Position numbers and translations under genes: made by a program. A stretch of DNA of 6,024 bases from Clostridia bacterium. GTDB lineage: Bacteria; Bacillota_A; Clostridia; Christensenellales; Aristaeellaceae. How positions within the stretch are numbered: the first letter of the stretch is position 1; each line of letters starts with the position of its first letter. The notes under the pieces were generated by a model. It was not told the origin of the DNA. It was given only the letters and a program-made list of their open reading frames with translations, and searched no databases. Shown here piece by piece: positions 1-6,024 of this stretch. The stretch lies in NCBI GenBank assembly GCA_009783365.1, contig WRHG01000121.1, forward strand, positions 1 through 6,024, read 5' to 3'.

Positions 1-2005
1 CGTAATGCCGATGAACGCTCAACTCCCGGTTTTTCAGATGCAGAGTGTTCCTCAGACGGCCCCTCCATTGCAACAAGGCAACCCGCCTCAACTCTATGAC
101 GAGTATATAGTCACCGCCACGGATGAAAAACCTTTTTGGCGGAGGGGACACAAAGCCCAATCTTCTTCCAGATCCGTCAAAGAAAGTGCCCCGAGCCAAG
201 GAGACGCGCTGTTTGCTGACGGGTACGTTCCCCGGGATCGCGCCTCACGAAAGGTAACCGCCCGGATGGAAGAAATTGCAAGCCGCAAAGCGGAAATCGC
301 CCAGGAGTTGAACTCCCGCAAGCTGGGCGAAACGGCTTCCCTCCAGCCGAAGGGATGTGTCCTGGACGCCGCACCCGAACCTTCCCCCAAAGCTTCCTCA
401 TTGGTATCGCCCATCCGCGCGGATCGGGAAGACGCGGCCGGCACCTGGGATGCAGCCTACAAACGGCCGGCCGGGACCGCGCCTCAACCTGCCGCCTCGG
501 ACTTGGCATCCGCAGACAATTTAAAAAAAGCAGCGCCGCTCACAGATCACCAGCCATATGCCTTCCCCACGCTGGATTTGCTCAACATGACCCAGCACAG
601 CAAACCGGACACGCGAATCCAGGATGCGGAAAACGCAGCGTGCCTTGAGCAAACGCTGGAGAGTTTTGGGATTCCCGCCAAGGTACAACGGGTCACTCAC
701 GGTCCCGCCATTACCCGCTTTGAGCTGGGTTTGGCTTCCAGCGGCATCAATGTTAAGCGGATTCTGAGCATTGCGGACAACATCGCCCTGGAAATGGCCG
801 CCAATGGGGGTGTGCGGATCGAAATCCCCATCCCGGGCACCAACCTGTTCGGCATTGAAATCCCGAACAAGGAAATCACCGGCGTATCCCTGGCGGAGGT
901 GCTTATCAGCCCGGAAATGAGCGCGGCCAAGTCCCCGCTGACTGTAGCTCTGGGCCGGGATATTGCGGGAACGCCGGTTCTTTGCGATCTGTCCAGGATG
1001 CCCCACCTTTTAATTGCAGGGCAGACGGGCAGTGGCAAATCCGTATGTGTAAACGCCATTATCAACAGCATTCTGTACCGCGCATCGCCGGAACAGGTTC
1101 GTATGATTATGATCGATCCCAAGGTAGTGGAACTGCAGAGCTACAATGTTGTGCCGCACCTGCTGATACCCGTGGTATGCGATCCTCATAAGGCGGCGGG
1201 CGCTCTGGCTTGGGCCGTGGCTGAGATGTTGGATCGGTATCACAAAATGCAAGTCAAGAACGTACGCGAAATTTCAGCCTATAACACGAAGCTTGGGCCG
1301 GACGAGACAAAGCTGCCTCGCATTGTAATCATCATCGACGAATTGGCTGACTTGATGCTGGCCTGTAAAAAAGAAGTCGAGGAAAGCATCATTCGCTTGG
1401 CTCAACTGGCCCGCGCCGCGGGAATCCATATGGTGGTGGCCACCCAGCGACCTACGGTGGACGTGATTACGGGCCTCATTAAGGCCAATATTCCTTCCCG
1501 TATTTCCTTTGCGGTATCCTCCAGCATCGACAGCCGCACTATCCTGGATATGAATGGCGCGGAAAAGCTGCTCGGCCGTGGCGACATGTTCTATTTCCCC
1601 ACGGGAGCCAGCGCTCCCGTGCGGGTTCAGGGCTGTTTTTTAAGTGACGGGGAAATCGAGCGGGTTGTGAACCACATCGGCGCTCATACGCATGTGGAGT
1701 TTGACCCCAACATCATTGAGGCTCTGAATACTGAGGCAAACCCCATGACTGGCCTGGATGACCTAAGCGATGGCGGCGGCGTGGACGACAAGCTTCAGGA
1801 AGCCATTGAAATGGCCATCATGGATGGGCAGGCCAGCATCAGCATGCTGCAGCGGCGCATGAAAATCGGGTATGCCCGTGCCGGACGCCTTATTGACGAT
1901 ATGGCTACGCGGGGCGTAATCAGCAAGGCGGCCGGGAGCAAGCCGCGAGAAGTATTGATATCCCGCGAGGAATACGAGCGCATGAAAGCGAGCATCCTGC
2001 TCTGA
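1..2005 (+). CDS. ftsK: DNA translocase FtsK/SpoIIIE, 5' partial
   Basis: This is a hexameric ATP-driven DNA pump that moves chromosomal DNA across the closing division or sporulation septum. The frame is open to the left edge (codon GTA precedes the first in-window ATG at 5). The family's N-terminal membrane segments are absent, so the true start lies upstream. Residues below count from the ATG at 5. Residues 1-190 form a poorly conserved Ala/Pro/Ser-rich linker. About 195-310 match the alpha/beta region (THGPAITRFE, GVRIEIPIPG). The motor has Walker A GQTGSGKS at 339-346, Walker B IVIIIDE at 440-446, and the family block ATQRPTVDVITGLIKANIPS at 479-498. A C-terminal winged-helix gamma domain, which in this family reads oriented DNA sites, covers about 594-660 (LQRRMKIGYARAGRLID, GSKPREVLI). 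The stop is TGA at 2003-2005. Family assignment is very secure. FtsK versus SpoIIIE, or a soluble SftA-like form, cannot be settled without the N terminus. Confidence 0.96.
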   Translation, partial: VMPMNAQLPVFQMQSVPQTAPPLQQGNPPQLYDEYIVTATDEKPFWRRGHKAQSSSRSVKESAPSQGDALFADGYVPRDRASRKVTARMEEIASRKAEIAQELNSRKLGETASLQPKGCVLDAAPEPSPKASSLVSPIRADREDAAGTWDAAYKRPAGTAPQPAASDLASADNLKKAAPLTDHQPYAFPTLDLLNMTQHSKPDTRIQDAENAACLEQTLESFGIPAKVQRVTHGPAITRFELGLASSGINVKRILSIADNIALEMAANGGVRIEIPIPGTNLFGIEIPNKEITGVSLAEVLISPEMSAAKSPLTVALGRDIAGTPVLCDLSRMPHLLIAGQTGSGKSVCVNAIINSILYRASPEQVRMIMIDPKVVELQSYNVVPHLLIPVVCDPHKAAGALAWAVAEMLDRYHKMQVKNVREISAYNTKLGPDETKLPRIVIIIDELADLMLACKKEVEESIIRLAQLARAAGIHMVVATQRPTVDVITGLIKANIPSRISFAVSSSIDSRTILDMNGAEKLLGRGDMFYFPTGASAPVRVQGCFLSDGEIERVVNHIGAHTHVEFDPNIIEALNTEANPMTGLDDLSDGGGVDDKLQEAIEMAIMDGQASISMLQRRMKIGYARAGRLIDDMATRGVISKAAGSKPREVLISREEYERMKASILL

Positions 2006-2066
2006 TGTTTCACGACCATACCGGGGCATTTCCCCCGCCGACCGGCTTTGGCGCAATGAAGTGACT
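2006..2066. other. Convergent intergenic gap between ftsK and lipA
   Basis: These 61 bases lie between the stop codons of two converging genes. A small inverted repeat is visible: GGGG at 2023-2026 and CCCC at 2032-2035 around a five-base loop. A second weak GCC/GGC pairing spans about 2037-2046. Neither stem is followed by a clear T-run on either strand, so an intrinsic terminator is possible but not shown. No promoter or small gene is visible here. Confidence 0.5.
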
Positions 2067-2915
2067 TTATATGCCAAGCGCTTCGCCGGCGTGATATGAA
2101 CTTCGCACAAGCGGCGCGGACGCCACGAAATCAAAACCTTTTTCCCTTGCGGCAGCGCCATATTCCTCAAACCTGCGCGGCTCGATGTATTCCCGAACGG
2201 GGATATGCTCCCGTGAAGGCGCGAGATACTGTCCGATTGTCAGAAACTCACAGCCGGCATCCCGCAGGTCGTCAAACAACGCAAGCACCTGATCCCATGT
2301 TTCGCCCAGCCCCAGCATGATGCCTGTCTTTGAGCGGACCGTTGGTTGAAACCGCTTAATATCCCTCAACAGATTAAGGGATCGTTGGTATTCCGCTTGC
2401 GGGCGAACGATTTGATAAAGTGGTTTCACAGTCTCCATATTATGGCTGATTACAGCGGGGAACGCATCCGTCACTCTTTGAAGCGAATCCAAATCCCCTT
2501 GAAAGTCCGGTATCAAGGCCTCCACCGCAGTATCCGGAGCGGTATGCCTAATAGCGCGGATGGTGGCTGCAAAATGACCCGCGCCTCCGTCAGGCAGATC
2601 GTCCCTGGTTACGGACGTAATAACCACATACAGCAATCCAAGCTCTTTCACTGCCTGCGCCACATTGTCAGGTTCATCTGTGTCTACAGGCTGAGGCTGC
2701 CCATGCTGGACATTACAAAAACGGCAGTCACGCGTGCAATGGGTCCCCAATATCATAAAAGTAGCCGTTTTGCGCGAGAAGCAGTCCGTATAATTAGGGC
2801 AATTGGCTTCTCTGCAAACAGTGTTGAGCTTTAATCTTCTTAAAATCCCCTCAATGACTTCTTGATTGGGATCCGTCCTGCGCGATACGCGCAGCCATTG
2901 CGGTTTCCTGATCAT
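2067..2915 (-). CDS. lipA: Lipoyl synthase LipA (radical SAM)
   Basis: LipA inserts two sulfur atoms at C6 and C8 of an octanoyl group bound to a carrier protein, producing the lipoyl cofactor. It is cytoplasmic and carries two 4Fe-4S clusters. With the chosen start it has 282 residues, normal for the family. The auxiliary-cluster motif CX4CX5C is C34, C39 and C45. The radical SAM motif CX3CX2C (CTRDCRFC) is C60, C64 and C67. Other family blocks are VEALIPDFQG (131-140), HNMETV (158-163), GLGET (202-206), LTIGQYLAPS (225-234) and the C-terminal RSSYHA (271-276), whose serine ligates the auxiliary cluster in studied homologues. I chose the ATG at 2915-2913 because GGAAAGGCGG lies six bases upstream and MIRKPQWLRV matches the usual LipA start. 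An in-frame ATG at 2942 would add nine residues but has no good ribosome site. It lies downstream of lplA, probably on the same transcript. It appears intact. Confidence 0.96.
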   Translation of the reverse strand: MIRKPQWLRVSRRTDPNQEVIEGILRRLKLNTVCREANCPNYTDCFSRKTATFMILGTHCTRDCRFCNVQHGQPQPVDTDEPDNVAQAVKELGLLYVVITSVTRDDLPDGGAGHFAATIRAIRHTAPDTAVEALIPDFQGDLDSLQRVTDAFPAVISHNMETVKPLYQIVRPQAEYQRSLNLLRDIKRFQPTVRSKTGIMLGLGETWDQVLALFDDLRDAGCEFLTIGQYLAPSREHIPVREYIEPRRFEEYGAAAREKGFDFVASAPLVRSSYHAGEALGI

Positions 2916-2921
2916 AATATT

Positions 2922-2931
2922 CCGCCTTTCC
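2922..2931 (-). promoter_or_regulatory. Ribosome binding site deciding the lipA start
   Basis: Read on the minus strand this is GGAAAGGCGG, one mismatch from the AAGGAGG consensus over its last seven bases. It sits six bases before the ATG at 2915-2913. The upstream in-frame ATG at 2942-2940 is preceded by a CG-rich stretch with no such site, so the shorter LipA is preferred. Confidence 0.7.
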
Positions 2932-2981
2932 GCTGTTGACATGACGCTTCGGCCGGTGGTTTACGGTATGAAGTATATCCT

Positions 2982-3977
2982 TTACTCAAATAGGCAGGAC
3001 AACAATTGGTCTTTGGTAATGTCGCCCAGAAAAGGAGCTAAGGAGATCTCGCTTAACGCGCTGTCAAAAGACTGATATAAGAACGCTCTTCTCTCAAGAT
3101 GCTCTTCCAAATGACGAATGGGAACGGTTCCTAAAAAATCTCCGCATATTGAGCATGAGGCCACCTCTCCTTTACGAACATCCAAAAACACCTCCACCTT
3201 TCCGCCCGCAAATCGTTTGCTGTTTCGGAAAGAAAATCTTGGCGTTCTGCCGATCGTCCAGGACGGGTTTCCATATTGATCGTGATAGATTTGATCAACC
3301 TGCGCCAGCTCAGTATGGGACAGCTCGTAGTTCCTTACCTGTTGATCCGCAAACAGATTCCGCTTTAAAAGCTCCTTGAACTCCAGAATTGAATAGGCGG
3401 CGCCCGTATACTCCATGAGGTTGGTGACCCGGCTGCGCACCGAGCTTACCGCTTTGGAGCGAATTTTATCTGAATCTGCGCGAAGCACCCTGGCAAGCGT
3501 CTCCAAATCCGCACTGTACAAAAGGGAACCATGGGTGCATATCCGTCCGTGCCGTACATATTGCGCCATGCCGGAAACCTTTTTGCCCTCAATGAGGATA
3601 TCGTTGCGGCCTTCCGCTTTTGCCGGAATCCCCATATGATTCAGCGCGCCTACAACCAGCCCCGCTATCATTTCCTTTGCGATCTGCTGCAGATACCGAA
3701 CATCCGCGGGAGGCAGTATCATCGTAAACAGCAGCGTTCCCGAATCCGTAAAAATCGCGCCTCCGCCGCTGGAACGGCGCACGACCTGTATCCCCGCCTC
3801 TTTAGCATACATCATGTCGATTTCCGCATCGGGTATTTGATAATTGTCCAGCATCACGCATGGGCGTGTCCGCCATATCATAACGACCGGCTCATCCGAT
3901 GTAAAAGACCGCATGATGTGCTCTTCCACTGAAAAATGAAAGGCGGCGTCCCGGTTGTCCGTTTCAATATACAGCAA
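2982..3977 (-). CDS. lplA: Lipoate-protein ligase LplA, two-domain
   Basis: This ligase activates free lipoate with ATP to lipoyl-AMP and transfers it to a lysine of lipoyl-domain proteins such as glycine cleavage H protein or E2 subunits. Many members also accept octanoate. At 331 residues it is full length for two-domain LplA. The N-terminal catalytic domain shows the substrate-loop motif RRSSGGGA (67-74), RNDILIEGKKVSG (124-136) with the expected catalytic lysine K133, the HGSLLYSADL block (149-158) and SVRSRVTNLMEY (179-190). The C-terminal accessory domain, needed for the activation half-reaction in this family, covers about 240-331 (SWTIGRTPRFSF, GKVEVFLDVRKG, GDFLG). The start is TTG at 3977-3975, supported by AGGGAG seven bases upstream and by MLYIET aligning with the usual N terminus. 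It begins two bases after the topB stop, which suggests translational coupling. A CxxC (275-278) in the accessory domain seems unusual to me. Confidence 0.95.
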   Translation of the reverse strand: MLYIETDNRDAAFHFSVEEHIMRSFTSDEPVVMIWRTRPCVMLDNYQIPDAEIDMMYAKEAGIQVVRRSSGGGAIFTDSGTLLFTMILPPADVRYLQQIAKEMIAGLVVGALNHMGIPAKAEGRNDILIEGKKVSGMAQYVRHGRICTHGSLLYSADLETLARVLRADSDKIRSKAVSSVRSRVTNLMEYTGAAYSILEFKELLKRNLFADQQVRNYELSHTELAQVDQIYHDQYGNPSWTIGRTPRFSFRNSKRFAGGKVEVFLDVRKGEVASCSICGDFLGTVPIRHLEEHLERRAFLYQSFDSALSEISLAPFLGDITKDQLLSCLFE

Positions 3978-3979
3978 CT

Positions 3980-6024
3980 TTAATCTCCCTGCAGCTCTTC
4001 TATGTCATGAACCGCTTTCCACTTCGCAAGCTGAATCGCCAGCGCGGAATTTTCAGGCCCCGCAGAATGGCGATTTTTTTCTTGGGCATACAAATAGTCC
4101 TTGACTTCACTTTTTGTCGCGCCATGCCCGGTACGGCGTTTTTCAAAATCCGATAACCGCTCTCTGTGCCCGCAGGCGCAAAAAAACATACGTTTTTCAC
4201 CATCACCCCGCATTTCCAGCTTTTTATAGCAATTGGGACACCGCGCATTGGTTTGCATGGATACATTTTTGCGATATCCGCAATCCCGGTCTGGACAGAT
4301 CCGCAGGACGCCCTTTTTTCCGTTAACCTCAAGCATATACTGACCGCACACCGGACATTTTTCCCGCGTCATGTTGTCATGCACGTACTTTGCGTCACTG
4401 GCAACAACCATGGACACAAGCTTTGCAGCATATGCGCGCATCTGTGCGAGAAAGCCGTCGCTTCGAGCCATGCCTTTGCTGATAAGCGTCAACTCTTGTT
4501 CCCATCTCCCGGTCAGCTCCGCTGACTTAAGGTCCGGCGGCACAAGGGAAATAAGCTGTATCCCTTTGGAAGTAGGCACAATTTCCTTACCTCGCCGCTC
4601 CACATAAAAAGACGCGAACAGCTTCTCAATAATATCCGCCCGGGTGGCCGGCGTGCCCAGCCCGCTGGTCATTTTCAGGATATCGCGAATGCCGTCGCTC
4701 ATCTGCCGGTCATTTGGATTTTCCATCGCGGTCAGCAACGTGGCTTCGTTATACCTCGCCGGCGGTTTGGTTTTACCACTTTCGACGGCGCAGGATCTAA
4801 GTTCCATTCTGTCGCCCTGCCGGATTTTTGGCAGCACTTGTTCCTTAATATCAGATTCATCGGCCTCCTCCGTAAATGCTCCTCCATAGGCCAATTTCCA
4901 TCCTGGCGCTTTAACCGTTTTTCCCTTTGCGGAAAAACGTTCCTTTCCAACCTGCACGGTTACCCTGATATCCTCATACTCAAACGGCGGGGACAGCACC
5001 GCAAGAAATCTGCGAACCGCCAAATCGTAAATATTGTGTTCCTGCGGCGACAATCTGGCGAGATCGACAGATTCTTCCGTTGGTATAATGGCATGATGGT
5101 CGCTTACCTTAGCATCATCCACAAGGTAACGGGTTGACAGCGGCCGCTCCTTTATGAGGCGCAACGCCAACTCCCTGTAGTTTCCGACGGCAATGCTCCG
5201 AATGCGCTCGGGCAGGGTGGCTGCCATGTCCTTGGGAAGATATCTCGAGTCTGTACGCGGGTAGGTAAGCAGCTTATGCCGTTCATATAAAGACTGCATC
5301 AATGAGAGGGTTTCCTTGGCGGAATAGGCGTACTTACGGTTCGCATCCCGCTGCAGTTCCGTAAGGTCGTAAGCGGCGGGCGGCGTTTGACTCATATTCT
5401 GTTTATGTAATTCAACGGCTGTGCCTGCTTTCCCGGAAACACTTTGTAAAATATCCTCTGCGGCCTGCCGGTTATTAAGGCGGGATTGGCCGCCGCTTCC
5501 GAGCCATGTCGCGGAGAAGCCGTCGAACCGGGCCTGAATAGTATAATAATCCTTGGGAATAAAAGTTCGGATCTCCTGCTCGCGAGCTACAATCATCGCA
5601 AGGGTCGGCGTCTGAACACGGCCGGCGGAAAGCCCCGCATTATGCTTGCATGTCAATGCCCGGGTAACGTTCAGCCCGATCAGCCAATCGGCTTCGGCAC
5701 GGGATTGGGCGGACAAAAACAAGTTGTAATAATCGCTTGCAGGTTTTAGCTGCTGAAATCCCTCCCGCACCGCCTTATCGGTCTGAGAAGAAATCCACAA
5801 TCGTTTCGCGGTTTTTTTACAGCCTGCTTTCATTAAGATCCATCTGGCCACAAGTTCGCCTTCGCGCCCCGAATCCGTAGCAATAATGATCTCTGAAACA
5901 TCCGGCCGATCGAGCAAGCCTTTTACTATACGGTATTGTTTGGATGTTTCTTTGATGACGACCAGCTGCATTCTTTGCGGCAGCATAGGCAGCGTCTCGA
6001 GGCTCCATTTCTCGTATGCCTTAT
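3980..6024 (-). CDS. topB: DNA topoisomerase III (type IA), 5' partial
   Basis: This enzyme cuts and passes single DNA strands through a transient 5'-phosphotyrosine link, relaxing negative supercoils and separating linked DNA. The reading frame stays open beyond the ATG at 5986-5984. The upstream codons give KAYEKWSLETLP, which fits the family sequence before 'VIKETSKQ', so the start and roughly 70-80 residues lie outside the window. Residues below count from the 5986 Met. The Toprim motif ATDSGREGE is at 36-44. RAEADWLIGLNVTRAL is at 96-111 and LSAGRVQTPTLAM at 119-131. The active-site motif YPRTDSRYL (242-250) has catalytic Y242. SDHHAIIPT is at 295-303 and GLGTPATRADIIEKL at 442-456. The C-terminal region has two zinc-ribbon-like units: C544/C547 with C564/C569, and C583/C586 with C603/C605. 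It is the first of three closely spaced minus-strand genes. Neighbours are housekeeping genes, so I see no sign that it belongs to a conjugative element, where topB homologues also occur. Confidence 0.95.
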   Translation of the reverse strand, partial: KAYEKWSLETLPMLPQRMQLVVIKETSKQYRIVKGLLDRPDVSEIIIATDSGREGELVARWILMKAGCKKTAKRLWISSQTDKAVREGFQQLKPASDYYNLFLSAQSRAEADWLIGLNVTRALTCKHNAGLSAGRVQTPTLAMIVAREQEIRTFIPKDYYTIQARFDGFSATWLGSGGQSRLNNRQAAEDILQSVSGKAGTAVELHKQNMSQTPPAAYDLTELQRDANRKYAYSAKETLSLMQSLYERHKLLTYPRTDSRYLPKDMAATLPERIRSIAVGNYRELALRLIKERPLSTRYLVDDAKVSDHHAIIPTEESVDLARLSPQEHNIYDLAVRRFLAVLSPPFEYEDIRVTVQVGKERFSAKGKTVKAPGWKLAYGGAFTEEADESDIKEQVLPKIRQGDRMELRSCAVESGKTKPPARYNEATLLTAMENPNDRQMSDGIRDILKMTSGLGTPATRADIIEKLFASFYVERRGKEIVPTSKGIQLISLVPPDLKSAELTGRWEQELTLISKGMARSDGFLAQMRAYAAKLVSMVVASDAKYVHDNMTREKCPVCGQYMLEVNGKKGVLRICPDRDCGYRKNVSMQTNARCPNCYKKLEMRGDGEKRMFFCACGHRERLSDFEKRRTGHGATKSEVKDYLYAQEKNRHSAGPENSALAIQLAKWKAVHDIEELQGD
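3985..3990 (-). promoter_or_regulatory. Ribosome binding site of lplA inside the topB 3' end
   Basis: On the minus strand this reads AGGGAG, seven bases ahead of the TTG start of lplA at 3977. It overlaps the last codons of topB (Gln-Gly-Asp before TAA). It supports a TTG start and implies that ribosomes ending topB could hand over to lplA. Confidence 0.75.

Noticed and set aside
521..1122. Long minus-strand open frames (161 and 141 codons) opposite ftsK
   Set aside because: They lie wholly antisense to strongly conserved FtsK motifs, overlap each other in different frames, and their translations resemble no known family. They are shadows of a GC-balanced coding region.
1..2005. FtsK-like gene as a conjugative coupling protein or plasmid transfer ATPase
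   Set aside because: The gamma winged-helix domain and the motor blocks match chromosomal FtsK/SpoIIIE closely, which conjugative FtsK-like ATPases lack.
2021..2046. Possible bidirectional intrinsic terminator between ftsK and lipA
   Set aside because: The stems are only three to four base pairs and there is no T-run on either side, so it is mentioned in the gap entry and not called a terminator.
2346..2834. Plus-strand 162-codon open frame opposite lipA
   Set aside because: It is antisense to the LipA cluster-binding and core motifs. Its translation shows no domain and no convincing ribosome site was seen.
2943..2981. Possible separate promoter or riboswitch between lplA and lipA
   Set aside because: The gap is only 39 bases before the longer lipA frame (66 before the preferred start). 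No convincing -35/-10 pair or structured element was seen.
3980..6024. topB as a marker of an integrative conjugative element
   Set aside because: Topoisomerase III homologues are common in such elements, but the neighbours are chromosomal cofactor genes and ftsK, and no relaxase, coupling protein, integrase or att repeat is visible.

Overview
The window holds four protein-coding genes and almost no non-coding DNA. All four belong to recognisable housekeeping families. From left to right they are: the cytoplasmic part of an FtsK/SpoIIIE DNA translocase on the plus strand (5' end outside the window); then, on the minus strand and read right to left, DNA topoisomerase III (topB, 5' end outside the window), lipoate-protein ligase (lplA) and lipoyl synthase (lipA). 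The plus-strand gene and the minus-strand group converge at about 2006-2066.

The likely source is a bacterium of the Bacillota, probably of the Clostridia. This rests on three things: the SpoIIIE-like translocase core, a topoisomerase III of the Gram-positive type (an 'ATDSGREGELVARWI' Toprim motif and Cys-rich C-terminal zinc ribbons), and purine-rich Shine-Dalgarno sites ahead of both internal starts. Base composition looks balanced to slightly GC-rich. Genus cannot be judged by eye.

The minus-strand genes are close enough to be one transcript. The topB stop codon and the lplA start are separated by 2 bases, and the lplA ribosome site lies inside the end of topB. lplA and lipA are separated by 66 bases if lipA starts at its best-supported ATG. 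LplA activates and attaches lipoate (or octanoate) to carrier proteins such as the glycine cleavage H protein or 2-oxoacid dehydrogenase E2 subunits. LipA inserts the two sulfur atoms into an octanoyl group already on the carrier. Together they cover salvage and the last step of lipoyl assembly. No octanoyltransferase (lipB/lipM) and no lipoylated target gene are present in the window. topB is functionally unrelated and probably only shares transcription. FtsK moves chromosomal DNA through the division or sporulation septum.

I found no RNA gene, mobile element, CRISPR array, repeat family or new system. The findings are modest: gene-pair logic, start-site corrections, a coupled TTG start, and a convergent junction without a clear terminator.
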